Shown here piece by piece: positions 1 through 10,820 of a stretch of DNA of 64,000 bases. Made by a program: the position numbers and the translations under genes. Numbering within the stretch: position 1 is the stretch's first letter; each line of letters opens with the position of its first letter. The stretch lies in NCBI GenBank assembly GCA_037576195.1, contig CM075102.1:40792745-40856744 (forward strand), in the 5' to 3' direction. Source of the DNA: Phytoseiulus persimilis (lineage: Eukaryota > Arthropoda > Arachnida > Mesostigmata > Phytoseiidae). A model generated the notes under the pieces. The model saw nothing but the letters and a program-made list of their open reading frames with translations. It was not told where the DNA came from and did no database searches.

Positions 1-1441
1 GATCCCACGTTTACAGCTGCACAGCAAGTTGTCCGTTTATTCAATCACGCGGCACAACCCTCTTTGCTCCGGCCTAAAGTGCCACGACTACGTCAACTGA
101 GACAATTACAGGTCCCTCCGGCGCTGAATCAGCGAACGGCTTCCACCTATGTAAGAGGATGGGCACTATCTCAGAACGGAAACTCCTCGCTTCTTGAATG
201 ATTCGCGCTATGCATGTCGGGATTCCCGATGGGAACGGAGGGAGGGACTTTCCGCGGTCTCGGTCAATGAAAGGAAACAATATCAGCGGAAACAAGGCGT
301 TGTAGGTGCTAATACGATTCAATATCCCACAAGCACTTACGCACCCTCTTGATCCACAGCATGCCAAATTACTACGAGCTTCGGTCTGCGCCGTTTGGAC
401 GCCAGCCCACTACGCCGACGAAATCGTCTGCTTAGAGCGATGGAGCTCAATGGTGTCTGGCAGCAACACGTCGAACGTTCACCATCCATTTATAGAGAGG
501 AGTCCTGTGAGACGCAACGTCTTTTGGAACTACGACGATGGATTGATGATGGTCAAGCAAGGCATTGGATTGATTGACCGCTCCAGATGCTGTTGATCAG
601 TGTTACTCAACGGGAGGCTGACATCGGGTCGGCTAAGAGTCGTTGAGGGGGCAATGTTGATGACCATCCGATATCGAGAAAAAAAAAACGTGAAATATGT
701 AGCAAATACAATTGCTCGTTCTCCGACGAAGCCGTAAGCAGACGTCGATGATATCTAGAGGAAAAAAACAGCAGGAACGCTTCAAACGGAAATGCGGGCT
801 TCCGAAGACCAAAACGTGGCAGAGAGGAGATTCGGGGATGAATTATTCGGGAAACACAGGATCCGCTGAGCTTGCTTGCGCCTGAAGTGAAAGGCTGATG
901 GGCATTTATATCATATTATGTATTCACACAGATCCAAATAAAACCATAAACCCCAAGTATTGCGAAAGCTTTTCGGGACAGAAGAACAGGATGACGATTC
1001 TTCGGGGGCTATGTTCCACCCCTCGAGAAAGGCAAATGCCAAATCACATCCACTGGCGGTTACAACTGCTCGGAACTTCTGTCCAGATTCACGGTTTCCA
1101 ACATCCCTTGATCCGTATGGGGCTCCTCGGGATCTTCCATCAACCACAGAATATGCGGTCGGCGGCCGTCATCGAAATATTTCCCCCGTGTCTCTATTCC
1201 TGGTCCTTCCCTGGATCGTGCGAGTATGTCATGAGAAGACATCCCATACAGAACATCTCCGCGCGCTCCATCAGGGGATTGTGAGGCAACCGGATCAGGC
1301 AAACGTGGTTCTTACTCGCAGCCTCCTTGAAGCTCGATTGGCCTCGTCACAACTGATAGGATGCGGAAGTATACCGATGGAGTCGTTCTTGCCGCATAAA
1401 CTCCATCATGACCGTTTCCTCATCATTGGCTGGCTCATATG
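1..1441. other. no gene seen; short random-looking frames
   Basis: I see no supportable gene here. Open frames are short, overlap on both strands and have no recognisable motif. A ten-base A run sits near 681-690. A 178-codon plus-strand frame (960-1496) has erratic composition, rich in R, S, C and H, and runs into the left end of the fold-back element at 1442, which argues against it being a gene. Confidence 0.5.
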
Positions 1442-1785
1442 CAGGGTGGCATTTTTTTATCGGGAATTTTCGAGCCCGATCTTGTGTTGGCAATGAGTTT
1501 GTCGATTCTTGGAATATTTCGAGAATCGAAAAGTGATCGATAGGGGATATCAGGGCGGTCATTTTCATCCAAATCAAGCGGATATGATGGAACTTGCGAT
1601 CAGGAAATGGCTTGAAATTTACCCATTTCCTTATCTCGAGGTCCCCCTGAGAGTCATCGTGAAAACGTCAAAATTCATCGGATCGGACTCGTAGGGGTCT
1701 CGTTCGACGCGCAAGATGGAGCCGGTCATTCGCCAGAGAACGGTTCGAAGTTATCTCATTTTCTCGAAGAGTGGCAGCCGATTGT
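1442..1785 (+). repeat. left arm of the 1.4-2.4 kb fold-back element
   Basis: This arm pairs with 2050-2380 in reverse complement. Blocks that match well are the terminal 45 bases, GATTCTTGGA followed by ATTTTC-like sequence, GAACGTCAA-AAT-ATCG, GGACTCG followed by GGGGTC, TTCGACGCGC, and TTATCTC near 1751. The inner half is more diverged than the outer half. Confidence 0.75.
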
Positions 1786-2049
1786 ATCGAGAAGTCTTTC
1801 GGTGTCAAGGGTGATTCCGGCGACCGAGGGCGGAAAACTGACAGAGGGTGATTTCCGGTGACAATCAATAATGATCGGGTCGACCTTGCAGCTCAATGTT
1901 CGGATGATTCACCCATTCCTGATAAATTTTCACCAAAAGAGAGACTTTCGATTCTGCCTCGTTGAGGAGTTACGGAATAGGAAATGCGAAGGAAAGCGTG
2001 GGAAACGAAATCAGCCGTTGGGCAGGCCCTTGGAAAAGGGGTGGGCATG

Positions 2050-2380
2050 ATCGCTTGTCATTTTCCGAAGAAACGAGATAACTCCGGTCGTTTTTCTGAC
2101 GAATGATCGGCTTCCTTGAGCGCGTCGAATTCGACCCCCTCGAGTCCGGTTCGATTAATATTGACGTTCTCACGGCAACTTCTGGGGAGATCTCGGAAAC
2201 GAAGATCGGTCATTTTCAAAACGATTCTCCGGCCGCGGTTCTCATCATATGCACCTAAATCACCGCCTTCATACCCTAGATTCATCACTCTTTGATTTCT
2301 GAAAATAATCCAAGAATTGACGAATTTATGGGCAAAACAAGATCGGGCTCGAAGATTCCCGACTAAAAAATGCCACCCTC
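2050..2380 (-). repeat. right arm of the 1.4-2.4 kb fold-back element
   Basis: This is the reverse-complement partner of 1442-1785. On the minus strand it contains a 76-codon open frame (2288 to 2058) with balanced composition rich in E, D, R and L. That frame aligns in part with the frame read from the left arm on the plus strand. Confidence 0.75.
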
Positions 2381-3085
2381 GATGTAATCATGACAGTTTC
2401 GGCATAAATGGTACAGAACTCCGTGATGACACCGGGTAAGCGGATCATCCGCTCATTCAGATCGAAAGTCGAATCCCCCAATTTTCTCCATGGGGGCGAT
2501 CTTCTCCGGTTCAGCAGTACAACGCTCGGTTTGATCGGGTCATTGTGTGGAGAACGCCACTTCCTCTAATCGAAAACTGAGAAGTTTCCGCAGCGAGTGA
2601 GCCTCGTGGGTCTCTTGTCGCACAGAACGATCAGATGAAGATGATTGCCTCGTAACGCTCGCGACGCGAGAGGCAGAGCAGGAGGCTCGCTCGTTTGGTG
2701 GACTCGTGAGTTCTCGGAGACTGCGAATCGGCAGCGTCACGTTCCGGCCTTTCCTGCTACGTCCCGATTTACATCAGATCTTGTCCGTCGACGATGATGT
2801 CTAACTCTCTTCATCAGTTGACCTCACCAATGGAATGTGATTCAGAGGAACGAAGACGAGGGTCGAGAGGTGAAAAAGTCTGGAGCCATGCATGAGGCTG
2901 AGTACAGAACTACTTCAGCATTTTTTCATGCGGTATTTCGAGGCATTCACTTCACCAACGTGTCTCGGAATTCACGGCGATTCAGTCCGTGGACTCGCGA
3001 AGAAGAAAGCAGACTTCGATAGGACAATCTTTCTTCAAGCACTGAGAGCCCAATCGCTCATACTGCACATATTTGAATAACTTGG
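2381..3085. other. no gene seen
   Basis: I see only short frames here. A 62-codon plus-strand frame at 2892-3080 (RYFEAF, KKADFDRTIFLQALRAQS) has protein-like composition. It lies just upstream of the 3086-3529 frame, so it may be part of the same decayed coding region. I do not recognise it. Confidence 0.35.
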
Positions 3086-3529
3086 ATGCTCGGGGAAACC
3101 TACATTGAGTTGTTTCATGTATTGCGTGCTGGAAAATGTGACCCTCAGCGATTCCCTCGTGATCTTGTAACAAAAATGAATCAATTCTTGCCGCAAATCG
3201 ACCGTCAGTGTGAGGCATTCTCCATTTTCCACTTTACCGGATCGTCTGCTCAATCAGGCTGGTCCGATCCCGATGTGTACAGACTGAGCGGAGTCCACTG
3301 TATGGGAATACCCAGATATCGCAAGCTGTTCGCAGTCGATGTCACGTCACGGAGTCTTGTTCCACGATTGAAATCTTACATCGTGCTCGCTGTAGAGGCT
3401 GTATCTCTGTATGAATCGCTCGTTATAACGGAAAATGGCAGAGCGACTTCAGCTGCATGTGCTCTCAAATGGTTCGAGCTCCGAAACACGCCTCTAGATT
3501 CTAAAGCGGAAGAGGAACACTGGACATGA
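3086..3529 (+). pseudogene. unidentified 147-codon protein-like frame
   Basis: The frame runs 147 codons from ATG 3086 to TGA. Composition is protein-like, with acidic and basic residues spread evenly and hydrophobic runs such as KSYIVLAVEAVSLYESLVI near residues 97-115. The opposite strand is also partly open but looks less natural. I recognise no domain, signal peptide or catalytic motif. Its setting between two fold-back elements suggests debris of a transposon or other repeat rather than a host gene. A chance frame cannot be excluded. Confidence 0.3.
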
Positions 3530-4416
3530 GAACACAGATCTGTATCGGATAATACGACTTGAAGAATCCTCCTGAAAGTTTTCTGTCTTCAAAGCTCCTT
3601 GGAAGCGCCCCCGCCCGAGAATTCGGCGGAACACCGGGTTTTCAGTGGCTCTGCGGTCCCACAGTACTGGGGTCGAGTTTGAATCAGGCATTTCTCTCTC
3701 TGTCGTCGGGAAACGGTTCGCGAGTGTTTCGCCGAGACAGTTTGAGAATGACTCCTGCGGAGAATTCAAAAACTCGACCCGGGGAGCGCAGACTATCCGT
3801 CGATGTATCCGTTCCAGTGTCAGCGGTAGGAGGGAACACAAATCATATTATTCATTCGGCTTAGAGGAGGAAAAACGCTCAGGAGTTAGGGCCCCGATCG
3901 GTTCTTACTCTCGATCTGTCTGTTGAGGTCACTTAATCGGTGAATGTTTGACGCTCGAAGCTCCCACAAGTAGAGGATATGATATGTTGAATATGTGAGC
4001 ACGGAGATTCGGATTCGCAGATCTCAATGTGACGGTGACTCTTAAGCTCAGTGGCTCCAAGACCGTTCAAGCTGCCGCTAACGCCCCGATGTTTTATGAC
4101 CGGCTCGACCCTGTTCTCGCCTGTACGTTCGTTAGTATCGAGCAAGTATCATTGACATCTCATTTCATCCGTGCAGCACCAATTCATGACTTCCCAGCAG
4201 GTTGACAGAAACAAGTGTGAGTGAATGATTAAACACCGATACCTGTTCCGATGCGGAAACAAATCTAGGAATCGCTGGGCGCGAGCGAGAGCTCATTCCA
4301 TCCGCTCAATCTGCCGACGTTCATGACCCTCCGAATGATATTTGTGCTCACTTGCGATGGGTTGACCGGAATTCTTGCTTTAGCTTCTGCAGCATAGCAC
4401 ACCACAGGGCGCTGTA
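3530..4416. other. no gene seen
   Basis: Overlapping short frames lie on both strands. Those at 3494-3841 (minus) and 3559-3926 (plus) cover the same bases in conflicting frames and have no motif. I see no repeat structure. Confidence 0.4.
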
Positions 4417-4941
4417 CAGGGTGGTAATCGTAAGTCGGGAACTTTCTTACTCTCTCTTCTTTTGCTCATAACACGGTGCAAAATCATCCGATCCTGATTT
4501 GTTTTCCCATCCGATGTTCGATATTTTCCAATTTTCCCAAAAAAAACTGATCGACGAAATTCTGAAGTTCCAAGGTCGACGCGCGATAGGAGGCTGCTCA
4601 AACGCCCGACGACTCCAGATTTCTAGCTCAGGATCTATGAGAAGGTCGAACGATCGTCTCAACCTTGACGTCTAGGGCTGACCTCCTGACAATACACGTC
4701 CTCGATGCATTCGCCCCTTATCTCCGCAGGAAAGCCGAATTCGAAAAATTTCCCGATGACATGAAGTTCTCAGATTGGCCCAAACTCCCCAGCTGGAGAG
4801 TTGCTGGGTCGATTCGCTCACTTTTTCTTCCCTCTGAGAATCGATGCGCCATCCTTCAAGCTATCGAACGCCGATTTTTCACCGAGGTATGAGCAAAAGA
4901 AGAGAGGATAAGAAAGTTACCGACTAACGATGAACACCCTC
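4417..4941. mobile_element. fold-back element with CAGGGTGG-type ends
   Basis: The left end CAGGGTGGTAATCGTAAGTC, followed by GGGAACTTTCTTA and TCTCTTCTTTTGCTCATA, is matched in reverse complement by the right end ending at 4941 (GAGGGTGTTCATCGTTAGTC, then GGTAACTTTCTTA, TCTCTTCTTTTGCTCATA). The outer 60 bases match closely. Weaker similarity runs inward: minus-strand PWNFRISSISFFWEN on the left resembles plus-strand SWRVAGSIRSLFLPSEN on the right. The two halves therefore look like inverted copies of one sequence. As in the element at 1442, the outermost base is C on the left and G on the right. No target duplication is clear. A second end-like sequence, CACTTACGATGAACACCCTG, lies at 4992-5011. 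Confidence 0.75.
4665..4892 (+). pseudogene. 75-codon frame in the right half of the fold-back element
   Basis: This frame contains FSDWPKLPSWRVAGSIRSLF. A diverged relative, VSAWPKLPEYEVAASIRPLLF, is encoded near 9665-9725, and an inverted counterpart on the minus strand near 4560-4600. Conservation of the amino-acid string between copies hints that the ancestor coded here, but nucleotide similarity alone could also explain it. I recognise no transposase motif. Confidence 0.35.
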
Positions 4942-4991
4942 CTCTGTTTTCGGCTGAGCCTCTCAGCCAGCCCTCAGGAGTGTCCCGGATT

Positions 4992-5011
4992 CACTTACGA
5001 TGAACACCCTG
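4992..5011 (-). repeat. second transposon-end-like sequence
   Basis: In reverse complement this reads CAGGGTGTTCATCGTAAGTG, matching the left terminus at 4417 (CAGGGTGGTAATCGTAAGTC) at 15 of 20 bases, including all of CAGGGTG. It is as good an end as the one at 4941, only 70 bases away. It may mark a nested or tandem insertion, or the true end of a slightly longer element. Confidence 0.5.
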
Positions 5012-7019
5012 TACGTCTCCAACTCAACTTGACCTCAATAGCTCGAAAGTGGAAACGCCTCGACTGCAGAGTTGTGCTTCCTCCGTCAATTAGGCGGTAC
5101 ACCTACCTCGGATTTGGGTCGGTTCCGAGACTCATGCAACTTGGAAAGCTCGGTAGGAGCAAGATGCCCGGTCGAGAGTTCTAGGACGAGTGTGTAGATC
5201 TTGATTTCGGCGAAGATCGTTGCAAGACCTCGCTCCACCTTGGGTCCTGCTGGAATAATTCACGGTCTCAGAAGACACTGCCCGATGTCACCGTTGCGAA
5301 GAAAGTTTTACCTGGATCACAACGGAGCAGGCGATTCTTACATGATGTATATACGCAGAGACTCGCGCGTTCGTCAAGTCTGGGGGTTTCCAGTGTTTCG
5401 GTTCCCACTCTGTTCGTGACCAATCTGTCGAATGTTCGGAAACTCTTGTCATGCATGCAGAGAGTCTGAATGGATCGCGACGACTCCGCAGAGATCCTCG
5501 TTCAAGGAATATGACACTGGAGCTAACCGATCTTGGGACGGAAAAGCGTTGCGTGAAAAATAACTCTCTCCGACCTCATTTTCCCGCAGTGGAGCAAACC
5601 ATTGTAAAGCTCATTAGCGCGTTCTCGCCTACAGTGCTCCCCGCGATCAGCCCGCCACGAGACTGAAGCCAAAGCTGCGACGCTCGCAGCGGCATGCCAA
5701 TCACGACCCCGTGGAACGGCTTCCCCGTCTGAGCCTGAACAGGAATTTGCTCCCTTGCTCCTGGATACCTTTGGCATTCTGCCATGCCCGAGCAGCAATG
5801 GCTGATGCTCCTGGGTCAACAACGAGGAGTTCACCAGAACATTCGCGAATTAAATCGCCCTGCTCCTGCTCCGGAAGTCTTTTCATCCCTTTTCCATACC
5901 ACACAAAGTCTCTCATCCCATCACCTCCTTCCCTCTCACCCGAGCGGTATCCACTGAGGTCGCTCAAGACGAGCCCGAGACGACTGGAGCGATTTCGCAT
6001 AGGAGAAGTTGAGTTCCTCCGAGCTGTACAGAAAACGGATGACGCTGGGATGGGTTCAGAGAAGGAGTTTCCCATGACTGAATCGAGAGCACGTTTGTGT
6101 GATGAATGCTGTGCGAGGAATGCGGTCGAAACCTGATCTCTCAGTAGTTTGTGGGCGCTCCTACTTTAATGATCAGGTTTGGCACGCTTTCCAGAATATT
6201 CACGAATTGTTCTCGCACATTCTCGATTCCCTGCGATAATCCGATAATGCTAGCAGGATCAATCGGAAAGGCGCTTGGATATTTTCTAGTACAATACATA
6301 TAACACGCGATTTAATCCGGACCTTTTCACAGGCGGCTTCGTTCGGGGGTCATGCACCCTCGATGCCCTTGAGTCTGGAAAAGGGACAAACGGGCGATCG
6401 TTAATGAGACCATATCGCTGCGAAGTTTGCAGCAACAACACCGCATTATTTGAATGCATGCATCGATTGAGACCAGAGAATAATCTAACAGATGTGGATC
6501 CAAACACTCTTCACCCGGTTCTGTGACCCCTAGACAAGATGGGATGACTCCGCCGGCGATTGGATGCAGATCCGATCTACCTGAAAAGAGGAAAATACGC
6601 AGCAGCTCTGATAGAGTATGCCCGATCGTTGCAGAGCTCCGATGCATCCTGAATCCTCCGGAGCCGGCGACGGGCTCTTGATTTCAACACAACTCGGTTT
6701 TCATCGAGGATGACTATGAATAAGAATGCTCTCAACCTATTCAGGTAAATGCAGTGATATTCTGACTCGAGTTTTGTCGAGCCCTATAGAAACCAATGAT
6801 AGCTCCGGGTCTGGGAAGCCGGCCCACGAGCTATTCTGTTAGATCCGGAACAGAACCTGATTCGAGGCCAGCATCATATGATCGGATGAATGCTCAGACT
6901 TCCAGCCGACACGCGCTCAGGGTCCTTGCTGTTTAGCGGTCTTCTAAGAGCCGAAAAAAACTCAAATCCACACTCGGAAGGTTACCGCTTGGCCTCGGGG
7001 TCTGTTCTAGGGACTTGCG
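5012..7019. other. no gene seen
   Basis: Frames are short and conflicting. The 141-codon plus frame at 5711-6136 and the 124-codon minus frame at 5701-6075 overlie each other. Neither has a motif, and both are rich in P, S and R. I see nothing else to annotate. Confidence 0.4.
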
Positions 7020-7647
7020 ATGCATAAACATCGAAAAATTTATGTTTTCGCAGAGGATTCACTACAGACGCCAGATGGCTGGAAGATCAGATCTGGAGCT
7101 GTTGAGCGTTGTTCACCGAGTCGGCAAGATCTGGAACCCGTAGTGAGAAGACCATCGCGTGACCTTCGGGTTATTTTCGAGCATTGTCCTGCTTCATTTT
7201 GGATCGAAAAATCGCAAAGTTGAGTCGTGATGGAGTTGAAACTGGCTGACTCTCATGCTCTGGTCTTATCATCGCGCTCCGACACTGGGGTTCGAGCTGA
7301 GGTGCAAGTACTTTTTGCCGTTATGGGCACCATTGTGCTCCTTATCTTCCGATGCTTGGCAACGAGTCTCCCTAAACAGTTCTATAATGCATCTCAGCGT
7401 TCCCGAGAAGTCTACGAGCCGCATCGCGGCGTCTGCGAAAGTATCGCTCGAAGCAGAGGGAGAATTACGCCCAACATTTCGCTCTGCGGTTTCCTCAACT
7501 CGACCGGCTCTCCAAAAAAAAGATTGCCCAGTTTGTCGTCGAGCAGCATCTGACTCTGAGCGACTGATCGACTTTGAGCTCCATCGGAGACCTATTATGA
7601 GATCCTCTCGGCTTCTACTCTCCGTTCATTTGTTTCGAACCAGCTGA
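7020..7647 (+). pseudogene. run of protein-like plus-strand frames, unidentified
   Basis: Three plus-strand frames follow or overlap one another: 7020-7223 (67 codons), 7227-7553 (108 codons) and 7255-7647 (130 codons). The second has a hydrophobic stretch VLFAVMGTIVLLIFRCLAT near residues 30-50 that could be membrane-spanning. The third contains KKDCPVCRRA, a C-x2-C pair followed later by H, but no complete zinc-binding pattern. Composition suggests a once-coding region whose frame is no longer continuous. Family is not recognised. Confidence 0.25.
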
Positions 7648-7778
7648 ACATAACTCGAGAAACCCGATGCGACTTGACACAGAACGGATCCCACCCTCGG
7701 TTGGCAAGTTACATACTTTTGGGTTCGAAACTGGAGAATGATTTATTCTGAGCCCTTAGCTTTCTCAGAGCGAATCAC

Positions 7779-8129
7779 GTGCAGGAGCGTTTTTTGTACT
7801 CTCCCGTACATGCGGCGATGCGTTTGAACCGGGTTGTCGAGGAAACTCGTTGTGGTGCATTCCCCAGAGCAGATTTGCGTCTCAATGCAGGAGGAGAGGG
7901 GAAACAACGCTGGGCAGATCCGAAAAAAAAAGTAGCAGACACAACTGATGAGTTGTCACCGGAGGCACTCCCGAGTGCACGCAAACGGTTTACCCAAGCT
8001 TTGCAAATCTTCCGCCGTAGGAAGGGAATTACCTCTGTGAGAGCAGCTTCTTCGTCCATGGGCAACTCTTTCGGGCTCTTCGTCGCTGGAAGCGTGAATC
8101 CGTTCCGAAACAGTCGAGGCGAAAAATGA
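7779..8129 (+). pseudogene. unidentified 116-codon frame
   Basis: The frame from 7779 to TGA 8129 has even composition, including VADTTDELSPEALPSARKRF and RKGITSVRAASSSMGNSFGLFVAGSV. The minus strand is also open over the same bases (7775-8134), so strand is uncertain. It is followed by another plus-strand frame at 8222-8674. The pair may be one decayed coding region. No domain is recognised. Confidence 0.25.
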
Positions 8130-8221
8130 TACAAATCACGCAGAGAGTTAGTATCGAACGATCCATCAAGAACCGAACCTCGGCACTATCGTCGGTTTCT
8201 CCTGCCGGTTTCACTCATTAG

Positions 8222-8674
8222 GGAACATCCGGTCTGGTTCGATTCGTTGCTTCAGACTTCGGGGTTCGCTCGCGTCAAAGAAGATCTGTTTTCTTAACGG
8301 AGAAAGTTGCCAAAAGTTCCGCTCAGGAGGGTATGGTGCCGTTGAGTGGTCCGAAGTTTGCTTTGGCGGTGCTCATGCAAGGCAGCGAGAGTGATATTAT
8401 TCAGGTGGAGTTTGACGGGGAACACAGAACCATCGAGCACACACTTCGTTCCTCTGGACGCCGACTTGTGACGGACGTCAAATGCAATATCGAGGTCAGG
8501 CATGAGCGTCGTTCCAGAGGAGATCGAAAATTTCCGCAGCAATTTGGAACGGTTGCAGAGTACACTCGTTTTCACGAAGGTGAGAATCGGAACTCTGTTG
8601 AACCATTCGTGAAGGCTGCGAAGAGCTTGCAAACACAGTCAGGAGTCAGGCTTTCCAGGTACAGGCTACATTGA
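8222..8674 (+). pseudogene. unidentified 150-codon frame
   Basis: The frame is open from just after a stop at 8219 to TGA at 8672-8674; the first ATG is at 8333. It reads well as protein, for example SDIIQVEFDGEHRTIEHTLR and DVKCNIEVRHERR, with charged and hydrophobic residues alternating as in beta strands. The minus strand is open over 8294-8632 as well. I cannot name a family. It sits in transposon-rich surroundings, so a repeat origin is more likely than a host gene. Confidence 0.3.
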
Positions 8675-9477
8675 TTTCACAAATTTCGTGGTTCCATGTA
8701 GACGATCTTAAGACAAGTGGGGAGCTGGTACGCGTGAATTTCTCAGGTCTCGTGTAAGCCCGACATATTGCATCGGAGTTCTTCACATTACACGCGCGAC
8801 ATAAGCCAAGCATTGATGGATCAAGGAGCCGGTGTTCGACCGACTACGCTGGACAGTCGGCGACGTTCACATAGCGACTCAGGCGTTGTCTTCCATAAAC
8901 TTCTATAGATACAGCAGTAAACAACCGTTTGAGAGAGGAGAAGGAGCAGGTGGGTTACCTGTGTCTTCCCCAGAGACCCGCTCCGGAACATGCCATGAGG
9001 CTCATCGCGATCGGATCGACTGCGTGAAATATCGAATGCCCGGCTTTCAAATATTTTATAGCCGGCCGACTCTGCTGATTTGCCCCAAGCCAACACCTGA
9101 TTGGCACATCTGTCACGTGTTCCGCCTCATTTCGCATCAGGCTCTTTGTGCGTTCGCTGAGGTATCAGCGCGACAAACTTCCGAAGCTCCCTCAGGTCCT
9201 TCGCGCTTCTCCGGAAGTCTATTTAGGACAGCTTCACAGGAAGACAGTAACTTAAATACCTGGAGATTCGAGTTCCAATGACTGATCAGCATCGAAAATA
9301 TGGTTGGGAGAGCTGTTAATGGCTGAAAGAGCGCTCAGCAGACCGCGCTGTTTGGCGCGGCGCGGGTTTCCCAGATTGGCTTTTCCCTCATCTCATCTCA
9401 ACATTATGGAGAAGGTATCATCCCCTTAATAGCGCAAGATCCGAGATTGCAGACCATTTTTTCGGGATTGCGAGGGG
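8675..9477. other. no gene seen
   Basis: A 149-codon plus frame (8832-9281) has erratic composition rich in S, C, H and R and no motif. It conflicts with two minus-strand frames. I do not call it. Confidence 0.4.
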
Positions 9478-10122
9478 CGGGGTGGTAAGAGGGGGGGGGG
9501 TGTCAAGTGTCCCTCTCCTCGACCTGCAATGAGAGATGCAGGGGGTTTCGGCAAAGACCCAGAACGAGAATCGCTGATCTCTTGACAAAATCTCGTCCCC
9601 GATGCATTCCCGCCGCAGCTCCCCAGGGCAGACAAATTCGAGTTCATTTCGATCATGAAAAGGTGTCAGCTTGGCCCAAACTACCCGAATATGAAGTTGC
9701 TGCGTCGATCCGACCACTTCTCTTCAGCCTGCAAATCGAGCTTTCCCAGTTTTCGTGCATTTGTCAATGAATCAGCGATTTTTGTGATGCTTATAAGATC
9801 GGTCACCCATCAAGCTCTAAACTGATTCTCGCCATTCTCAATAGTAAGTTGACGGAATATTAACCCGCATCCGATGGAACCAATGCGAGGTCGATCGGTT
9901 GACTTTAGGCGTTTTTGGTCACTTCTGTGAACAAAAGGGTGTTTTGTTGGCCCCTCCTGAGAATGCAGTTTTTAACCGATTGTTGCAATGAAGCTGGGAA
10001 AGATGCGTCATCCCTTCAGATATCGATCGCAAGAACTGAATCCAGAGCTCGATCGTTCTTCACGGAGGAATGAGCGGAACAAGTGAGGGTAGGGAAATTA
10101 CCGACTCACGTTGCCCACCCTC
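9478..10122. mobile_element. diverged relative of the 4.4-4.9 kb element
   Basis: Segment 9571-9726 resembles 4676-4830: shared CTCTTGACA-like, GATGCATTC, TTGGCCCAAACT and GTTGCTG-GTCGAT. Segment 10045-10122 resembles 4865-4941: TTCAC-GAGG-ATGAGC, AAATTACCGACT, then CACCCTC. The 300 bases between have no counterpart in the other copy. The left end near 9478 reads CGGGTGGTAAG and is followed at once by a ten-base G run. The right end again finishes in CACCCTC. Identity is perhaps 65-70 percent by eye, so the copies are old or belong to different subfamilies. Confidence 0.55.
9491..9500 (+). repeat. G10 homopolymer
   Basis: Ten consecutive G lie just inside the left end of the element at 9478, after GGGGTGGTAAGA. 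Confidence 0.95.
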
Positions 10123-10764
10123 GACGTTCGCCATCGCTGAGCTTTGTCGGGACTCCGCTCGTGGCGTGAAACAAAAGCGGCAGGACCGGCGAGAACGGCG
10201 ACCGCGACAATGGCGAAAGCAACAGTAATAACAGCTCAATAACAACGACAACTACGATAACTCGAATTTGACTCAACTCAGATCGATAATCGACCGATTT
10301 CGGTGGCGCACACGAGAAACTACACCTTCATGATGAGCTTTAGAATGTCGGGGTCGAGCCGGAACCTTGGTCTTCATCATCATGAACGAAACCATCGATC
10401 ACTGATCCGGCCGGCCCCACTTTTTCCTCTCATAGAGGGTTATTTTCACAGCACTTTGTCGTTGTTCCTCCAGCCTTCGACTCGTAGCTTGCCTCGTCCG
10501 TGGAGTGTATCCTCCTATCAGGACCGCCTTCTTTCTTCTCCTCTTCTTCATCAAACCGCTCAGTCCGCTCTTCTCCATGGACCGCAATTTCGAGAGATGC
10601 TCCCCGCGTTGCGTCATCTTGCTGGATTTTTTCCTCTGCAGGTCTCTGCATCGAACTCCAATATTGGGGCAATCTGCCATAAGTTGCGCGCGAGGGTGCC
10701 TGCCAAAGTCTCTCTGAGCTCCACGGACATCTGCTTGGGTATGCTCGAACGGGGTCGCAGCTCT
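10123..10764. other. no gene seen; overlapping open frames on both strands
   Basis: A plus frame (10303-10968, 221 codons) and a minus frame (10399-11421, 340 codons) are both open here, as is a third (minus 10430-10672, rich in E, K and D). The region is GC-rich, which makes long chance frames likely. None shows a domain. Confidence 0.35.
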
Positions 10765-10820
10765 GGGGGAGGATCTCGCGAGGGGGCGTGGGGGAGGATC
10801 TCGCGAGGGGGCGTGGGGGC
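10765..10820 (+). repeat. 25-bp minisatellite, two full copies plus part
   Basis: The unit GGGGGAGGATCTCGCGAGGG followed by GGCGT (25 bases) occurs at 10765-10789 and 10790-10814, then starts again (GGGGGC). The two full copies are identical. Each contains the palindrome CTCGCGAG. It is embedded in G-rich sequence. Confidence 0.9.

Larger units (their letters stand above)
1442..2380. mobile_element. fold-back DNA element, long inverted-repeat arms
   Basis: The sequence from 1442 rightward is repeated in reverse complement from 2380 leftward. Both ends read [C/G]AGGGTGGCATTTTTT, then TCGGGAAT and CTTCGAGCCCGATCTTGT or near matches. I judge roughly 80 percent identity over the outer 125 bases. 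Similarity continues, more weakly, to about 1785 on the left and 2050 on the right, giving arms of about 340 bases around a spacer of about 260. The outermost base differs (C left, G right). The arms translate into related peptides in opposite directions: plus VIDRGYQGGHF near 1530 and minus MNLGYEGGDL near 2280. They may therefore be inverted copies of a once-coding piece. I found no clear target duplication. Superfamily is uncertain; a CAGGG terminus occurs in hAT elements, among others. It is non-autonomous as it stands. Confidence 0.8.

Noticed and set aside
410-430. HYADEIVCL, reminiscent of a reverse-transcriptase active site
   Set aside because: The second Asp of the expected D-D pair is absent, and no flanking reverse-transcriptase motif is present in this frame.
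7684-7700. CCCACCCTCGG, like a CACCCTC right end
   Set aside because: No partner end and no further similarity to the family beyond the short core.
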